The notes beneath the pieces were generated by a model that saw nothing but the letters and a program-made list of their open reading frames with translations, was not told where the DNA came from and did no database searches. A DNA stretch of 64,000 nt from an uncultured Lachnospiraceae bacterium (GTDB lineage Bacteria > Bacillota > Clostridia > Lachnospirales > Lachnospiraceae): assembly GCA_947650005.1 (NCBI GenBank), contig CANSTU010000002.1, positions 1 through 64,000 of the forward strand, written 5' to 3'. Shown here piece after piece: positions 15,635 through 24,316 of this stretch. The translations under genes and the position numbers were made by a program. How positions within the stretch are numbered: position 1 is the first letter of the stretch; each line of letters opens with the position of its first letter.

Positions 15635-16988
15635 TTAACCATTCCTTTTCTGTGAAAATCCATGTGTGATATGGCAGCACGCGGACTCCCTCCTGATGGG
15701 CTGTGAGAAGGAAATACGCAAAATATAGGACGCTAAAAACAAGTGTTCCTGCATACAGCAGCCTTTTTTTCCTTCCTTCTGGAAGCCTGCACAGGATCCC
15801 CGGCACCAGGAGCACATGGGCCGTGATGAGATAATAGCCGAACCGGGAAACTAAAGGCAAGAAGGACGCACAGGTATAGACCGCCAAGCCTAATAGATTC
15901 AGCTTCAGGTAAAACCGATTGGCCGGCAGCTCCAAAATGCGCATGGTTCGCCTTTGTCGTCCCTCTTCTTTCATTGCTGCCCGCCCCAGGATACCATCCG
16001 TCCTTTCGGCTTTCTCCGTCCTCCTAATGCCGGTCGTCTCTTCGATTCCCTCTGCCCTGCTGATGCCGTCTATCCCCTTGACATTGTCCGATTTCCCGAT
16101 GCCTTTCGTCCCTTTGAACCTCTCCCCTTCGGCGTCATCCGGCCCTTTGTCTTCCTCCTCAAGCCTTCGGACGGGCGCTTCGTCCTTCCATACCGCTAGG
16201 CAGAGCGCGAGCACCGCACCGCAGCGCACAATCCCCATCAAACTCCCTTCCAGGCCCGTCCCCTTCTCCAAATAGACTGTATTCTGATAGGAAGGATACA
16301 ATTTCAAGACTATTTCCATCCAAAAATCCCGAAACACCGGCAGGCTGATCGCCGCTACAGCGCCCAAGGCAACCTGCCACCGCCTCCAGGGAAGGGCGGC
16401 CAGAAAATACAGCGGGATCACAACCAACACCGACTTATGAAAGGTAGCGGCCGCAACAATCCATATAAAAAATTTTCCCCACTCCCCTCTGAGGACATAC
16501 CGCAGGCTGTATAGTGTAACTGCCAGCACAAAATAATAGCGCACCGTATTAAACGTACGGAAATACAGGCCCATCAGCATGAAAAGAGCAAAGGAAAGGC
16601 GAAAATCCACGCTCTGATCCACCATTGCCCGCAAAAACAGAGCGGATGTGGCGGCCGCAAACAGGGCAAATACCACCAGATAGTTTTCCCCGCCGCACAA
16701 TACGTACACCAGGCGCACAAACAGGTTGAATCCTGGCTCCGTCACCACATATCCGTTCATATAAATCTCATGGAAGGTGTTCACATAGTTTCCATAATCG
16801 TTTCCCACATCAATACGCAACGCAGCCACCACGGTCATCGCCGTAAACAACAGCGCCAACACGCACAGATTTAAAGCCCGCTCCCTGGTCATCCTCCCAT
16901 CGCAGCGCCGGCCGCGGTTTTGGACAGGTTCTCTGTATAGGCAGCAGGCCGCCAGCAGCGCGGCCGTAAGCAAGCCGTAAAATGCCAT
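15615..16988 (-). CDS. EpsG-family polysaccharide polymerase-like membrane protein
   Basis: A 457-residue polytopic protein. The early part matches EpsG: ALRIDVGNDYGNYVNTF, then EPGFNLFVRLV, FRTFNTVRYYFVLA and AATFHKSVLVVIPLYFL. This family polymerises lipid-linked repeat units on the outer face of the membrane in Wzx/Wzy systems. Residues about 265-350 form a long hydrophilic, repeat-like insert (GIGKSDNVKGIDGISRAEG type) that is unlike the family and breaks the run of spans. ATG 16988 has AGGAGCGGAT in front. Confidence 0.82.
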   Translation of the reverse strand: MAFYGLLTAALLAACCLYREPVQNRGRRCDGRMTRERALNLCVLALLFTAMTVVAALRIDVGNDYGNYVNTFHEIYMNGYVVTEPGFNLFVRLVYVLCGGENYLVVFALFAAATSALFLRAMVDQSVDFRLSFALFMLMGLYFRTFNTVRYYFVLAVTLYSLRYVLRGEWGKFFIWIVAAATFHKSVLVVIPLYFLAALPWRRWQVALGAVAAISLPVFRDFWMEIVLKLYPSYQNTVYLEKGTGLEGSLMGIVRCGAVLALCLAVWKDEAPVRRLEEEDKGPDDAEGERFKGTKGIGKSDNVKGIDGISRAEGIEETTGIRRTEKAERTDGILGRAAMKEEGRQRRTMRILELPANRFYLKLNLLGLAVYTCASFLPLVSRFGYYLITAHVLLVPGILCRLPEGRKKRLLYAGTLVFSVLYFAYFLLTAHQEGVRVLPYHTWIFTEKEWLNGSFVF

Positions 16989-17076
16989 ATCCGCTCCTCA
17001 TCCTCCTGCACGCCTTGCGGCGGCATCCCCTTGTTATTGTTCATGCCCTACAGGATGGGAACAACAACATCTCCAG

Positions 17077-17901
17077 TCATTCCTTCCCTTGCTCCTGCTC
17101 CATCCGAATTCCCTTGCGCATCTGGCGGAAGGCATCATGCAAGCCGATTTCCTTCCGGTCCTTGTCCGTTTCCCCATGCGTCAGATTGAACATTTTATTC
17201 CGGTGTTTCAGTAAAAACCGCGCCGCCATCAGCCCGGCAGCCCGGCCATACAAGAAGCGATACAAAACTCCTCTATCATAAAAAAACTTTTCATTATAAC
17301 CGGAAAACCAGGTGGATGGTCTGCCGCTTTCCCGTCCGATCGTCACAGGCGCTTTATATACCTTCAGGCCTTTCCGGATACAGTCTGCTAAAAACAAGCT
17401 GTCTTCCCCGTTGCTGTATCTGGCTCCCCCGCCAAACAGCAGGGAAAAGGCCACATTGGCCCGCCGCAACGACTCCGTCCGCGCCGCGATACTATAGGTG
17501 GGATATCTGCCGCAGTTATACCAGCGCACCCTTCCATAGCTTTCTATCCGATAGGTGGCGCGTTCCTGCGGCACATCCATATTGAACAGGATCAGGTCGG
17601 CGGACGGATTCTTTTCAAATTCCGCCGTCACCGCCCGGGCTGCACCCGGCTGGTATATGATATCCTCGTCCGCAAACATGCACAGTTCTCTCTGCGCCCG
17701 CATGAGGCAGTTGTTCCGGGACAAGCCAACCCCCTTCTCGGCAAAGCTGTAGCATTGGATTCGATATCCCTTCCGGTCATACTCCTGATAGGCATTTTCT
17801 CCACACTGGTTTACGATGATCGCATCCGCCTGCAGGTTCATCCGTTCCGCCAGCGTTCTCACATCCTCATTGACAGCAGATACCAGAAATTGCAGTTTCA
17901 T
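17077..17901 (-). CDS. glycosyltransferase-like protein, family 2 type
   Basis: A 274-residue protein. MKLQFLVSAVNEDV opens the fold, followed by ADAIIVNQCGEN, GVGLSRNNCLMRA and MFADEDIIY, which places an acidic metal site where GT2 enzymes have DXD. ARYSNGEDSLFLADCIRKG resembles the ED catalytic motif. Relatives annotated as GT2 occur in Firmicute capsule clusters. The ATG overlaps the upstream stop as ATGA. The C-terminus is highly charged. Substrate unknown. Confidence 0.8.
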   Translation of the reverse strand: MKLQFLVSAVNEDVRTLAERMNLQADAIIVNQCGENAYQEYDRKGYRIQCYSFAEKGVGLSRNNCLMRAQRELCMFADEDIIYQPGAARAVTAEFEKNPSADLILFNMDVPQERATYRIESYGRVRWYNCGRYPTYSIAARTESLRRANVAFSLLFGGGARYSNGEDSLFLADCIRKGLKVYKAPVTIGRESGRPSTWFSGYNEKFFYDRGVLYRFLYGRAAGLMAARFLLKHRNKMFNLTHGETDKDRKEIGLHDAFRQMRKGIRMEQEQGKE

Positions 17902-18962
17902 ATCACACCCTTGCCCTTCCCGCCATAGTAAGAACGCAGAAATGCGTCCGACGCGTCATAAAGCACCGCCCCTACAATCTCCACCTGATGCTTCTCCAAC
18001 TGCAAAACCATATGCCGGATCAACCTGCCGTCCCGCGTCCCCCAGGGCAGCAAAAGCACTGCACCTTCTTCCCTCATATGAGCCATGTCCTCCAAAGATG
18101 CAGGCCAGGGCATTTCCCGAAACCGTGGAAAAAATTCCCCCTCCCTCCGGCCTGCCAGGCATTCCTCCAGAATCCCCTTCCCCCTTTTCAAGTCTGGGCC
18201 TGCCAGCCATACTTCCCCTCTCTGAGCCAATAGGCAATCCCAATTCGTCCGCATCTCCTGCAGCAGCTTTTCATCCTTCTCCCGTGTGACGGTGCCCAAC
18301 ACCGGCCAGGCATACCGGCCGGACAAATCCTCCTCCAAATATACGGAATCGTCCAGGCACAGATAGATGAGCAGGGCGAAGCCAGCCACAGCCGCGCCCA
18401 GGAAAAATCCCAGCCCTCCTGCATAACCTGTCCTCGTCGCCCGGGGTACCTGTACGGCTTCATCCATCCGCCAGCACTCCATCCCCGTTAAACCCTCCAG
18501 ATCCTGCGCAAACCGAGGCAGACCGGAGGCATAGGCCGCCGCAATGGTTTCGGAAAGCGCTGCATCCTGTGTGATTACGGACAGCGGCATGATTCTCACA
18601 TCGTTCATCTGCCCCACGCTTACACAGGAACGGACCAACTCCCTTGTCACGTCTTCGGGAAGGTAATCCATTACGTAATCCAATACCTCATCCGTCCGCA
18701 TGATATCGCCCCAAGTATAGGCATTATAATAGTCCTGTATTTCCCCGTATTTCTCGCTGTCAAAATAGATCCGATACTGGGAAAACGCCTCATAGCCCGG
18801 TTTTCCTCCCAGAACCACTGTAGCCAGCAGATAGAGCCCCACCGCTGCTACCGCTCCTACCGCCCCGGAAGCCGGCAATAACCATATCCATCTGAAAAGG
18901 CAGAGGGCAAAACGTTTCCCGTCCATGCCCTCCTGCCAGAATTTCTCGTCCCTCGTTCTCAA
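17898..18962 (-). CDS. Wzz/CpsC-like chain-length protein with degenerate kinase-like tail
   Basis: About 354 residues if translation starts at TTG 18962, five bases after GGGAGC; ATG 18974 has no good ribosome site. Two membrane spans (about 20-50 and 185-210) bracket an outside domain, as in Wzz/CpsC co-polymerases that set polysaccharide length. The cytoplasmic tail (about 215-354) resembles a CpsD/BY-kinase fold (WLAGPDLKRGKG, AVLLLPWGTRDG, VEIVGAVLYDASD) but has no Walker A GK[ST] and no Tyr cluster, so it is probably inactive. A partner kinase was not found in this window. Confidence 0.72.
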   Translation of the reverse strand: MRTRDEKFWQEGMDGKRFALCLFRWIWLLPASGAVGAVAAVGLYLLATVVLGGKPGYEAFSQYRIYFDSEKYGEIQDYYNAYTWGDIMRTDEVLDYVMDYLPEDVTRELVRSCVSVGQMNDVRIMPLSVITQDAALSETIAAAYASGLPRFAQDLEGLTGMECWRMDEAVQVPRATRTGYAGGLGFFLGAAVAGFALLIYLCLDDSVYLEEDLSGRYAWPVLGTVTREKDEKLLQEMRTNWDCLLAQRGEVWLAGPDLKRGKGILEECLAGRREGEFFPRFREMPWPASLEDMAHMREEGAVLLLPWGTRDGRLIRHMVLQLEKHQVEIVGAVLYDASDAFLRSYYGGKGKGVI

Positions 18963-19115
18963 ATTCGCTCCCATCTGCCCACTTTAGCGCGCGTACAAAT
19001 CAGGGATATACTTCTGCATATCGCAATCAAAGTTCTCGATACCGTCATTCATAGGACGTTTGGAATTTACTTCCAAATGCATCCCCTCTACCAAATAAAG
19101 CGTTTGAAACGAAGT
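18963..19115 (-). repeat. intergenic hairpin/RBS repeat before the Wzz-like gene
   Basis: On the minus strand: TTGAAAC-TTC-GTTTCAA hairpin (about 19097-19113), a spacer, CCTGATTTGTACGCGCGCTAAAG, then CAGATGGGAGCGAA leading into the TTG start. This matches the architecture of copies at 5.9, 21.5, 25.3 and 43.5 kb. Confidence 0.65.
18984..19082 (-). CDS. possible 32-residue peptide upstream of the Wzz-like gene
   Basis: ATG 19082 to TAA 18984 encodes 32 residues ending YIPDLYAR. AGAGGGG directly abuts the ATG, which is closer than ideal. The gene lies 9 bases before the Wzz-like ATG. Its last codons coincide with the conserved spacer of the intergenic repeat (CCTGATTTGTACGCGCGC), and another repeat copy near 21540 also reads PDLYAR then stop. 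It may be a real leader peptide or just open repeat sequence. Confidence 0.3.
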   Translation of the reverse strand: MHLEVNSKRPMNDGIENFDCDMQKYIPDLYAR

Positions 19116-19116
19116 T

Positions 19117-20508
19117 TCAACCTTCTTCTTCCTGCTTTCCCGCCTTCATTGCCGTCACCTGGCTGGCATCCACCCCTTCCGTGCTTTCCGGTTTAAACAG
19201 GATCTTCAAAGTCAGAAGCATCAGTTTAATATCCAGCCATACGGAATAATTTTCGATATAGGTCAGATCCAGCTTCAGCTTATCATAGGGCGTGGTATTG
19301 TATTTTCCATAAACCTGCGCATAGCCAGCCAATCCCGCTTTCACCTTCAGCCGAAAAGCGAATTCCGGCATCTCCTTCAGATACTGGGCGATAATCTCGG
19401 GCCGCTCCGGCCGCGGGCCAATGAAGGACATGTCCCCTTTCAGGATATTGAAAAGCTGAGGCAGTTCATCGATACGCACTGCCCGGATAAATTTCCCAAT
19501 AGGCGTAATACGCGAATCGTTCTGGGACGCCAGCCTGGCCACTCCATCCTTTTCCGCATCCACCCGCATACTCCGAAACTTCAGAATGCCGAACTGCTTT
19601 CCGTCCCTAGTACAGCGGATCTGCCGGTATAGCACTGGTCCTCCGTCATAAAGGCGGATGACAATGGCCGTTACCGCCATAAAGGGGGAAGCCAACACGA
19701 GCAACAGAAGGGCACAGACCACGTCAATACATCTTTTAATAATCCTCTGTTCCACCGTCAGGGCAAATTCCCTGGTCAAAAGGATCGGGGTATCGAACAG
19801 ATGAAGCTGTTCCGCCCCTTTTATGATCACATCCGGGATCTTGGGCATCATATAAACCCGTACAGACCGGCTGTAACAATACTTCAGCAGCTTATTCCGC
19901 ACTGCCGTGGGGATGTCCCACAGCACCACACCGTCGTATTTCTTTTCCAGTTCGTCCAGGACCGTTTCCGCCCCTTCCCGTACGTTCATACACTTTGCGA
20001 TCTCATACTTGTCCTTCCTGCTGGAAAATTTGTGCATGATATCCTCAATAGATCGCTCCCCATAGACCAAGAGCAGCCTTCTGGGTGGAAAAATCCGCCT
20101 ATACACCCGATAGGCCATCCAGATCCATCCGCCCGAGAAAAGCACCTGCCCCGCCGTCAAAACGAGCAGCGGTCCGGGCGGGACCAAGTATCCATGCATC
20201 AGGGAAAGCTGGCAATAGGTGGCCGCATTGGTACCTAAAATCGCGAAAAAATGGGACAAAAACAGCTCCATCCGCTTCATCATGCCGATTTTCAATCCGC
20301 CATAGGTATTGGTGAAAAGGTATAAGAAAACCATATATATGGCCAATACCAGAATGAATCCTTTGAAATACAGCTTGGAGTCATAACGGATAATTTTCAG
20401 ATAATAATAATAGTACCAGACGATCTCATAAAGCCCCACCTGAACCAACAGTTCCAGATAGGTGATGACCATCATGATAAGCCGTCTGTTTTGTTCCTTA
20501 CGGTTCAT
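19117..20508 (-). CDS. polyprenyl-phosphate sugar phosphotransferase (WcaJ/EpsL type)
   Basis: A 463-residue initiating enzyme of exopolysaccharide synthesis. It transfers a sugar-1-phosphate from a nucleotide sugar to undecaprenyl phosphate. Four N-terminal spans (to about residue 130), a central Rossmann-like domain, one further span near 265-285, and a C-terminal catalytic domain with YRQIRCTRDGKQFGILKFRSM, RIDELPQLFNILKGDMS and IGPRPERPE, all hallmark motifs. The start lies behind GGGAGCCCGGA, another copy of the repeat-borne ribosome site. It has its own predicted promoter at 20.63 kb. Confidence 0.93.
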   Translation of the reverse strand: MNRKEQNRRLIMMVITYLELLVQVGLYEIVWYYYYYLKIIRYDSKLYFKGFILVLAIYMVFLYLFTNTYGGLKIGMMKRMELFLSHFFAILGTNAATYCQLSLMHGYLVPPGPLLVLTAGQVLFSGGWIWMAYRVYRRIFPPRRLLLVYGERSIEDIMHKFSSRKDKYEIAKCMNVREGAETVLDELEKKYDGVVLWDIPTAVRNKLLKYCYSRSVRVYMMPKIPDVIIKGAEQLHLFDTPILLTREFALTVEQRIIKRCIDVVCALLLLVLASPFMAVTAIVIRLYDGGPVLYRQIRCTRDGKQFGILKFRSMRVDAEKDGVARLASQNDSRITPIGKFIRAVRIDELPQLFNILKGDMSFIGPRPERPEIIAQYLKEMPEFAFRLKVKAGLAGYAQVYGKYNTTPYDKLKLDLTYIENYSVWLDIKLMLLTLKILFKPESTEGVDASQVTAMKAGKQEEEG

Positions 20509-20629
20509 TCCGGGCTCCCATCCGCGTGCTCGGCATATTTTTCATTCCGATTACACGACCATTCTGTTTTCATGCAGCCATTCCCCGATCGGGGTCACCT
20601 GCACAAGGCATCTCCCCCTTATTCTTTCT

Positions 20630-20635
20630 ATTATA
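20630..20635 (-). promoter_or_regulatory. extended -10 promoter before the sugar phosphotransferase
   Basis: TGGTATAAT on the minus strand gives a perfect -10 (20630-20635) with an extended TG. The -35 region (GTGGAC at the 17-base distance) is weak. It lies in the 183-base gap in front of the gene and may provide internal transcription of the distal exopolysaccharide genes. Confidence 0.5.
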
Positions 20636-20691
20636 CCATTTTACCCAACTTCGTCCACCTAAAATTCTAAATCCTGGCGTTCCCCATATTT

Positions 20692-21447
20692 CTATCCGAC
20701 CCTTCTGGCCGTAGCCCTCCATGCCCAAAAGCACAAGTGGCAGAAGCTTTCCAACACGGAAAGCCGCTCCTGCTTCCGATACAGATTCCAGATCCGCCGG
20801 ATGGCCTCCAGCTTGTTGGAGGAAAGGGAACGGGCGGGCCGGCGATAGATAACCAGGTTCTCGTTCAACCCATAGGCGGTATATCCGTGGCGCAATATAT
20901 TCCACCAGGTGGCCGTATCCTCGCTCTTCACATCCGGCATAGAAAGAAGCGCCTTGTCGATCTTTTCCAGGTCAAAAAGGACGGTGGAACTAAAGATCAC
21001 CGTCCGGGACAGCGCCTTCCGATAGGAAAGCGTCTCCGGGACGGCCACCACCCTTCCAGTTCCCCTTCCTTCGCTATCCCCGAATTCATAGGAGGTAAAC
21101 GCAAAAGCAGCCTGCTTCTCCTTCAGAAAAGCAAGCTCCCGTTCCAGTTTCACCGCCGCCCACACATCATCCGCATCCAGAAAAGCCAAATATCTTCCGC
21201 AAGCCAACTGCGTCCCCCTGTTCCGGGCCCGTGCCGCCCCCTGGTTTCTCTCCAGGCGCACCGGCCGGATCCGGAAGTCTTCCCCAGCCAAACGTTCCAG
21301 AAGCGCAAAGCTTCCATCCGTCGAGCAATCGTCCACTGCGATCAGCTCCCAGTCAGTATAGGTCTGTCCTTGGACGGATCGAACCGTCCGCTCCAGATAG
21401 GACGCTGCATGATACACCGGCATGACGATGCTGACCAATTCACTCAT
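20692..21447 (-). CDS. family 2 glycosyltransferase
   Basis: A 251-residue GT-A transferase: LVSIVMPVYHAASYL, LIAVDDCSTDGS, and YLAFLDADDVW with the DXD motif. EDTATWW near residue 180 fits the catalytic ED. ATG 21447 follows GGGGGAGCAAAA, the ribosome-site end of an intergenic repeat. It closes the promoter-proximal half of the exopolysaccharide cluster. Donor unknown. Confidence 0.92.
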   Translation of the reverse strand: MSELVSIVMPVYHAASYLERTVRSVQGQTYTDWELIAVDDCSTDGSFALLERLAGEDFRIRPVRLERNQGAARARNRGTQLACGRYLAFLDADDVWAAVKLERELAFLKEKQAAFAFTSYEFGDSEGRGTGRVVAVPETLSYRKALSRTVIFSSTVLFDLEKIDKALLSMPDVKSEDTATWWNILRHGYTAYGLNENLVIYRRPARSLSSNKLEAIRRIWNLYRKQERLSVLESFCHLCFWAWRATARRVG

Positions 21448-21589
21448 TTTTGCTCCCCCTGCGCCTCAGCACGCATTCGAATCAGGATGATTGAAAATTT
21501 ATCTTTCAATCTTGCTCCCATCCGCGCGCCTCAGCGCGCATATAAATCAGGGTGATTGAAATTTCTTAATTTCAATCTTGCTCCCGTCC
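21448..21589 (-). repeat. two tandem copies of the hairpin/GGGAGCAAG repeat
   Basis: Read on the minus strand, each about 65-70-base unit is: GGGAGCAAGATTGAAA, AT-rich loop, TTTCAATC, CCTGATT, ATGCGCGCTGAGGCGCGC (or GCGTGCTGAGGCGC), then the next GGGAGCAA. The first stem differs in loop sequence between copies; the second stem is imperfect in the distal copy. The final GGGAGCAA is the ribosome site of the next transferase. Confidence 0.85.
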
Positions 21590-22519
21590 TCACTCTTCTT
21601 CCTTTACCAGATAGATCGGCCGTCTCTTCACTTCCATATAAGTTTTGGACAAATACTGCCCTACAATCCCCAGGCAGAAAAGCTGCACCCCGCTTACCAT
21701 GCAGATAATACATACCATTGACGGCCAGCCGCCCACCGGATCCCCTACCAACAGAGTCTTCACTATGATGATTATGATCAACAGAAAAGCGATAATGCAG
21801 AACAACACGCCCATAATGGAAGCCAGAGCCAACGGCAGCGTGGAAAAAGCGATGATCCCGTCTATGGCATAGAGGAACAGTTTCCAGAAGGACCACTTGG
21901 TTTCCCCATGGGCGCGCTCCACATTTTCAAATTCCAGCCATTTGGTAGAAAAACCCACCCACCCGAAAATCCCCTTAGTGAAGCGATTGTATTCCGTCAT
22001 AGTTAAGATGGCATCCACTACCTGCCTGGTCATCAGGCGGTAGTCTCTGGCCCCGTCCACGATCTCCGTCTTGGAAATCCGGTTTACCAGCTTGTAAAAC
22101 ATCCTTGCAAAGAAGGAACGTATGGGAGGTTCCCCCTTTCTCGTCACCCTCCTGGTCGCTACGGAATCATAACCATCCTTGATATAAGAGAACATCTCCG
22201 GAAGCAGGGATGGAGGATCCTGCAGATCCGCGTCCATCATCACCACATAATCCCCTTTCGATTTCTGAAGGCCCGCATAAATGGCTGATTCCTTGCCGAA
22301 ATTCCGGGAAAAACAGACCAGATGTACCCTTCCGTCCCTTTTTCGCAGTTCCTTTACCTTTTCTGCCGTCCGGTCCCTGGAACCATCGTCAATATAAAGG
22401 ATCTCCACTTCCAACCCTTCCCGTTCAAAAAAGGCGCTGTTTTTCATCAGTTCTTCATAAAAACAGTCCACATTCTCTTCTTCATTATAACAGGGAACGA
22501 CAACGCTCAGCAAACCCAT
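21590..22519 (-). CDS. GtrB/DPM1-like family 2 glycosyltransferase with two membrane spans
   Basis: A 309-residue enzyme of the kind that makes polyprenyl-phosphate-linked sugars for flipping across the membrane. GLLSVVVPCYNEEENV, EILYIDDGSRDRT, NFGKESAIYAGL and VVMMDADLQDPP are characteristic, as is the C-terminal pair of long hydrophobic spans (about 225-255 and 265-290). ATG 22519 behind AGGAGCCAGA is chosen over an upstream in-frame start. It could feed the GT-C membrane transferases seen elsewhere in the window; that link is inference. Confidence 0.9.
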   Translation of the reverse strand: MGLLSVVVPCYNEEENVDCFYEELMKNSAFFEREGLEVEILYIDDGSRDRTAEKVKELRKRDGRVHLVCFSRNFGKESAIYAGLQKSKGDYVVMMDADLQDPPSLLPEMFSYIKDGYDSVATRRVTRKGEPPIRSFFARMFYKLVNRISKTEIVDGARDYRLMTRQVVDAILTMTEYNRFTKGIFGWVGFSTKWLEFENVERAHGETKWSFWKLFLYAIDGIIAFSTLPLALASIMGVLFCIIAFLLIIIIIVKTLLVGDPVGGWPSMVCIICMVSGVQLFCLGIVGQYLSKTYMEVKRRPIYLVKEEE

Positions 22520-22582
22520 TCTGGCTCCTATCCTATGCATAAATTATTGTAAAACGAAAATCGTTACTACGATTTCATATCT

Positions 22583-22957
22583 TCAGACTTTCAAATCCAT
22601 ATGTACCTTGTCCGCAATTCTGGCAATATATTCACTGTTAGTCGGTCGCAAAGCCCCTGATACCACGCTGTATCCAAACAAATCTTCAAATACAGCCGGA
22701 TTTCCCCTCTCCCAGGAAACCTCTATGGCGTTACGAATAGCACGTTCCACCCGCTGTACATTGGTATGATTGCTTTTGGCAACGCATGGATAGAGAAGTT
22801 TCGTCACGCTCCCCACCAGCTCCATATCTCCGGCGGTAAGGACAATGGCTTCGCGCAGATAATAATAGCCTCTCAGATGGGCAGGCACGCCCAATTCCAA
22901 CATAAAGTCCGATACATACCGCTCCACCTGTGCCTCGGTTGCTTTTTTGGTCATCAT
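22583..22957 (-). CDS. stand-alone Spo0A C-terminal DNA-binding domain protein
   Basis: A 124-residue protein (ATG 22957 behind GGAGG) that is essentially one Spo0A_C domain: LGVPAHLRGYYYLREAIVL, ELVGSVTKLLYP, VAKSNHTNVQRVERAIRNA, EVSWERGN and the C-terminal PTNSEYIARIADK. The recognition-helix region is intact, so it probably binds 0A-box-like DNA. The phosphorylated receiver domain of true Spo0A is absent, so it cannot be controlled by phosphorelay in the usual way. It sits inside the exopolysaccharide operon between manC and a glycosyltransferase, suggesting local control of this cluster. Confidence 0.9.
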   Translation of the reverse strand: MMTKKATEAQVERYVSDFMLELGVPAHLRGYYYLREAIVLTAGDMELVGSVTKLLYPCVAKSNHTNVQRVERAIRNAIEVSWERGNPAVFEDLFGYSVVSGALRPTNSEYIARIADKVHMDLKV

Positions 22958-23084
22958 GTCCCGTTTCCTCCTGCATTCAACCTTTGGAATATTTTCCGTC
23001 ATAAAACATGGAAAGCATTCCCAGCTTTTATCTTAACATGCCTGCATCGGAAAACAGAACCTTAACCCATCGAAAAATTTCGCA

Positions 23085-24152
23085 CTAAAGGTACGAAATT
23101 TCCCCCTTTTGTGACAAAGCCTGGACGATTTCTCCCACCCGCTGGGTCTGTGACCGCGGACAGACAAGAACAGCGTCCTGTGCCTGGACGATAACCAGGT
23201 CGCTCACCCCTACGGCAGCGATCAGCTTGTCTACAGAATACGCGGTACAGTTCCTGCTGTCAAGAAGCAACGTATCTCCCACCGTTATATTTCCGTCCCC
23301 ATCCACCTCGTGAAGCACATCCATGGCATCCCAGCCGCCCACGTCGCTCCAGCCGAAATCTCCCGTAAGCATTAGCACATGCCCAGCCCTTTCCATGATA
23401 CCATAGTCCACGGATATCTTCGGAATGGAAGGATAGACTTCCCAAAGAATGCGCTCTTCCTCCGGCGTTCCGAAACCGGCCGCCAGTTCTCTCAGACACG
23501 CATGGATATCCGGAAGAAGTTTTTCATAATAAGATAGAATCGTGGAAGCCTTCCAAATGAACATTCCGCTGTTCCAGGCATATGCGCCCGATTCCAGATA
23601 CCGCTTTGCCGTGTCCGCATCCGGCTTTTCCACGAATTCCTCCACCTGTCGGTAGTTCTTCCCTTCCACCTGCCTGCTGCGGATATAACCGTATCCGGTA
23701 GAAGGAAAGGCAGGGCGGATTCCGATGGTCACCAGCGCGTCCGTCTCCTTTGCCGCGCAGACAGCCTCCCGCAGGGTTTCCCGGAACTTCACTTCATCCT
23801 TGATATAGGGATCCGAAGGCACCACGCACATGATGCCGTCTCCATACTTTTCCACGATCGTCATCGCCGCATATCCGATGCATGCAGCAGTATTCCGGGC
23901 AGCCGGTTCGCGCAGAATATGATCCGCCTTCACTCTCCCGTCTGTCTGTTCCATCATCATCTCCGTCTGAGAGGCATTGGTCACGATGAAAAGGTCCTCT
24001 GGCTCGGCCACGCCGGTCAGCCTGTCGATCGCCTCGTTCACCAGCGTCTCCCTTCCCGAAAGATTCAAAAACTGCTTCGGTTTCCTCCTAGTGGAAAGCG
24101 GCCAAAGCCTGGTGCCGCCTCCTCCAGCCATTACCACTCCGTATGTCTTCAT
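23085..24152 (-). CDS. manC: mannose-1-phosphate guanylyltransferase
   Basis: A 355-residue nucleotidyltransferase that makes GDP-mannose from mannose-1-phosphate and GTP. VVMAGGGGTRLWPLS followed by KPKQFLNL is the pyrophosphorylase signature; VEEFVEKPD and SVDYGIMERA follow. Length is that of the single-function type, without the isomerase domain. With gmd and fcl in the same cluster it forms the GDP-L-fucose branch. ATG 24152 fits the family start; the upstream in-frame extension to 24200 is ignored. Confidence 0.92.
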   Translation of the reverse strand: MKTYGVVMAGGGGTRLWPLSTRRKPKQFLNLSGRETLVNEAIDRLTGVAEPEDLFIVTNASQTEMMMEQTDGRVKADHILREPAARNTAACIGYAAMTIVEKYGDGIMCVVPSDPYIKDEVKFRETLREAVCAAKETDALVTIGIRPAFPSTGYGYIRSRQVEGKNYRQVEEFVEKPDADTAKRYLESGAYAWNSGMFIWKASTILSYYEKLLPDIHACLRELAAGFGTPEEERILWEVYPSIPKISVDYGIMERAGHVLMLTGDFGWSDVGGWDAMDVLHEVDGDGNITVGDTLLLDSRNCTAYSVDKLIAAVGVSDLVIVQAQDAVLVCPRSQTQRVGEIVQALSQKGEISYL

Positions 24153-24316
24153 AATAGAATATCCATACCTTTCTGCAGCCTGCAAATTCAGACCGCCCAA
24201 ACCACGGACGGCCGGTTAAAAAATAGCTGTCCGCTTTGCCGGCAATAATTTGGGATCAAAACGTAACAGGTTTCAAAATCCTTTACGCCGCTCGCTTCGT
24301 GGCAACGCTCTTCTGC

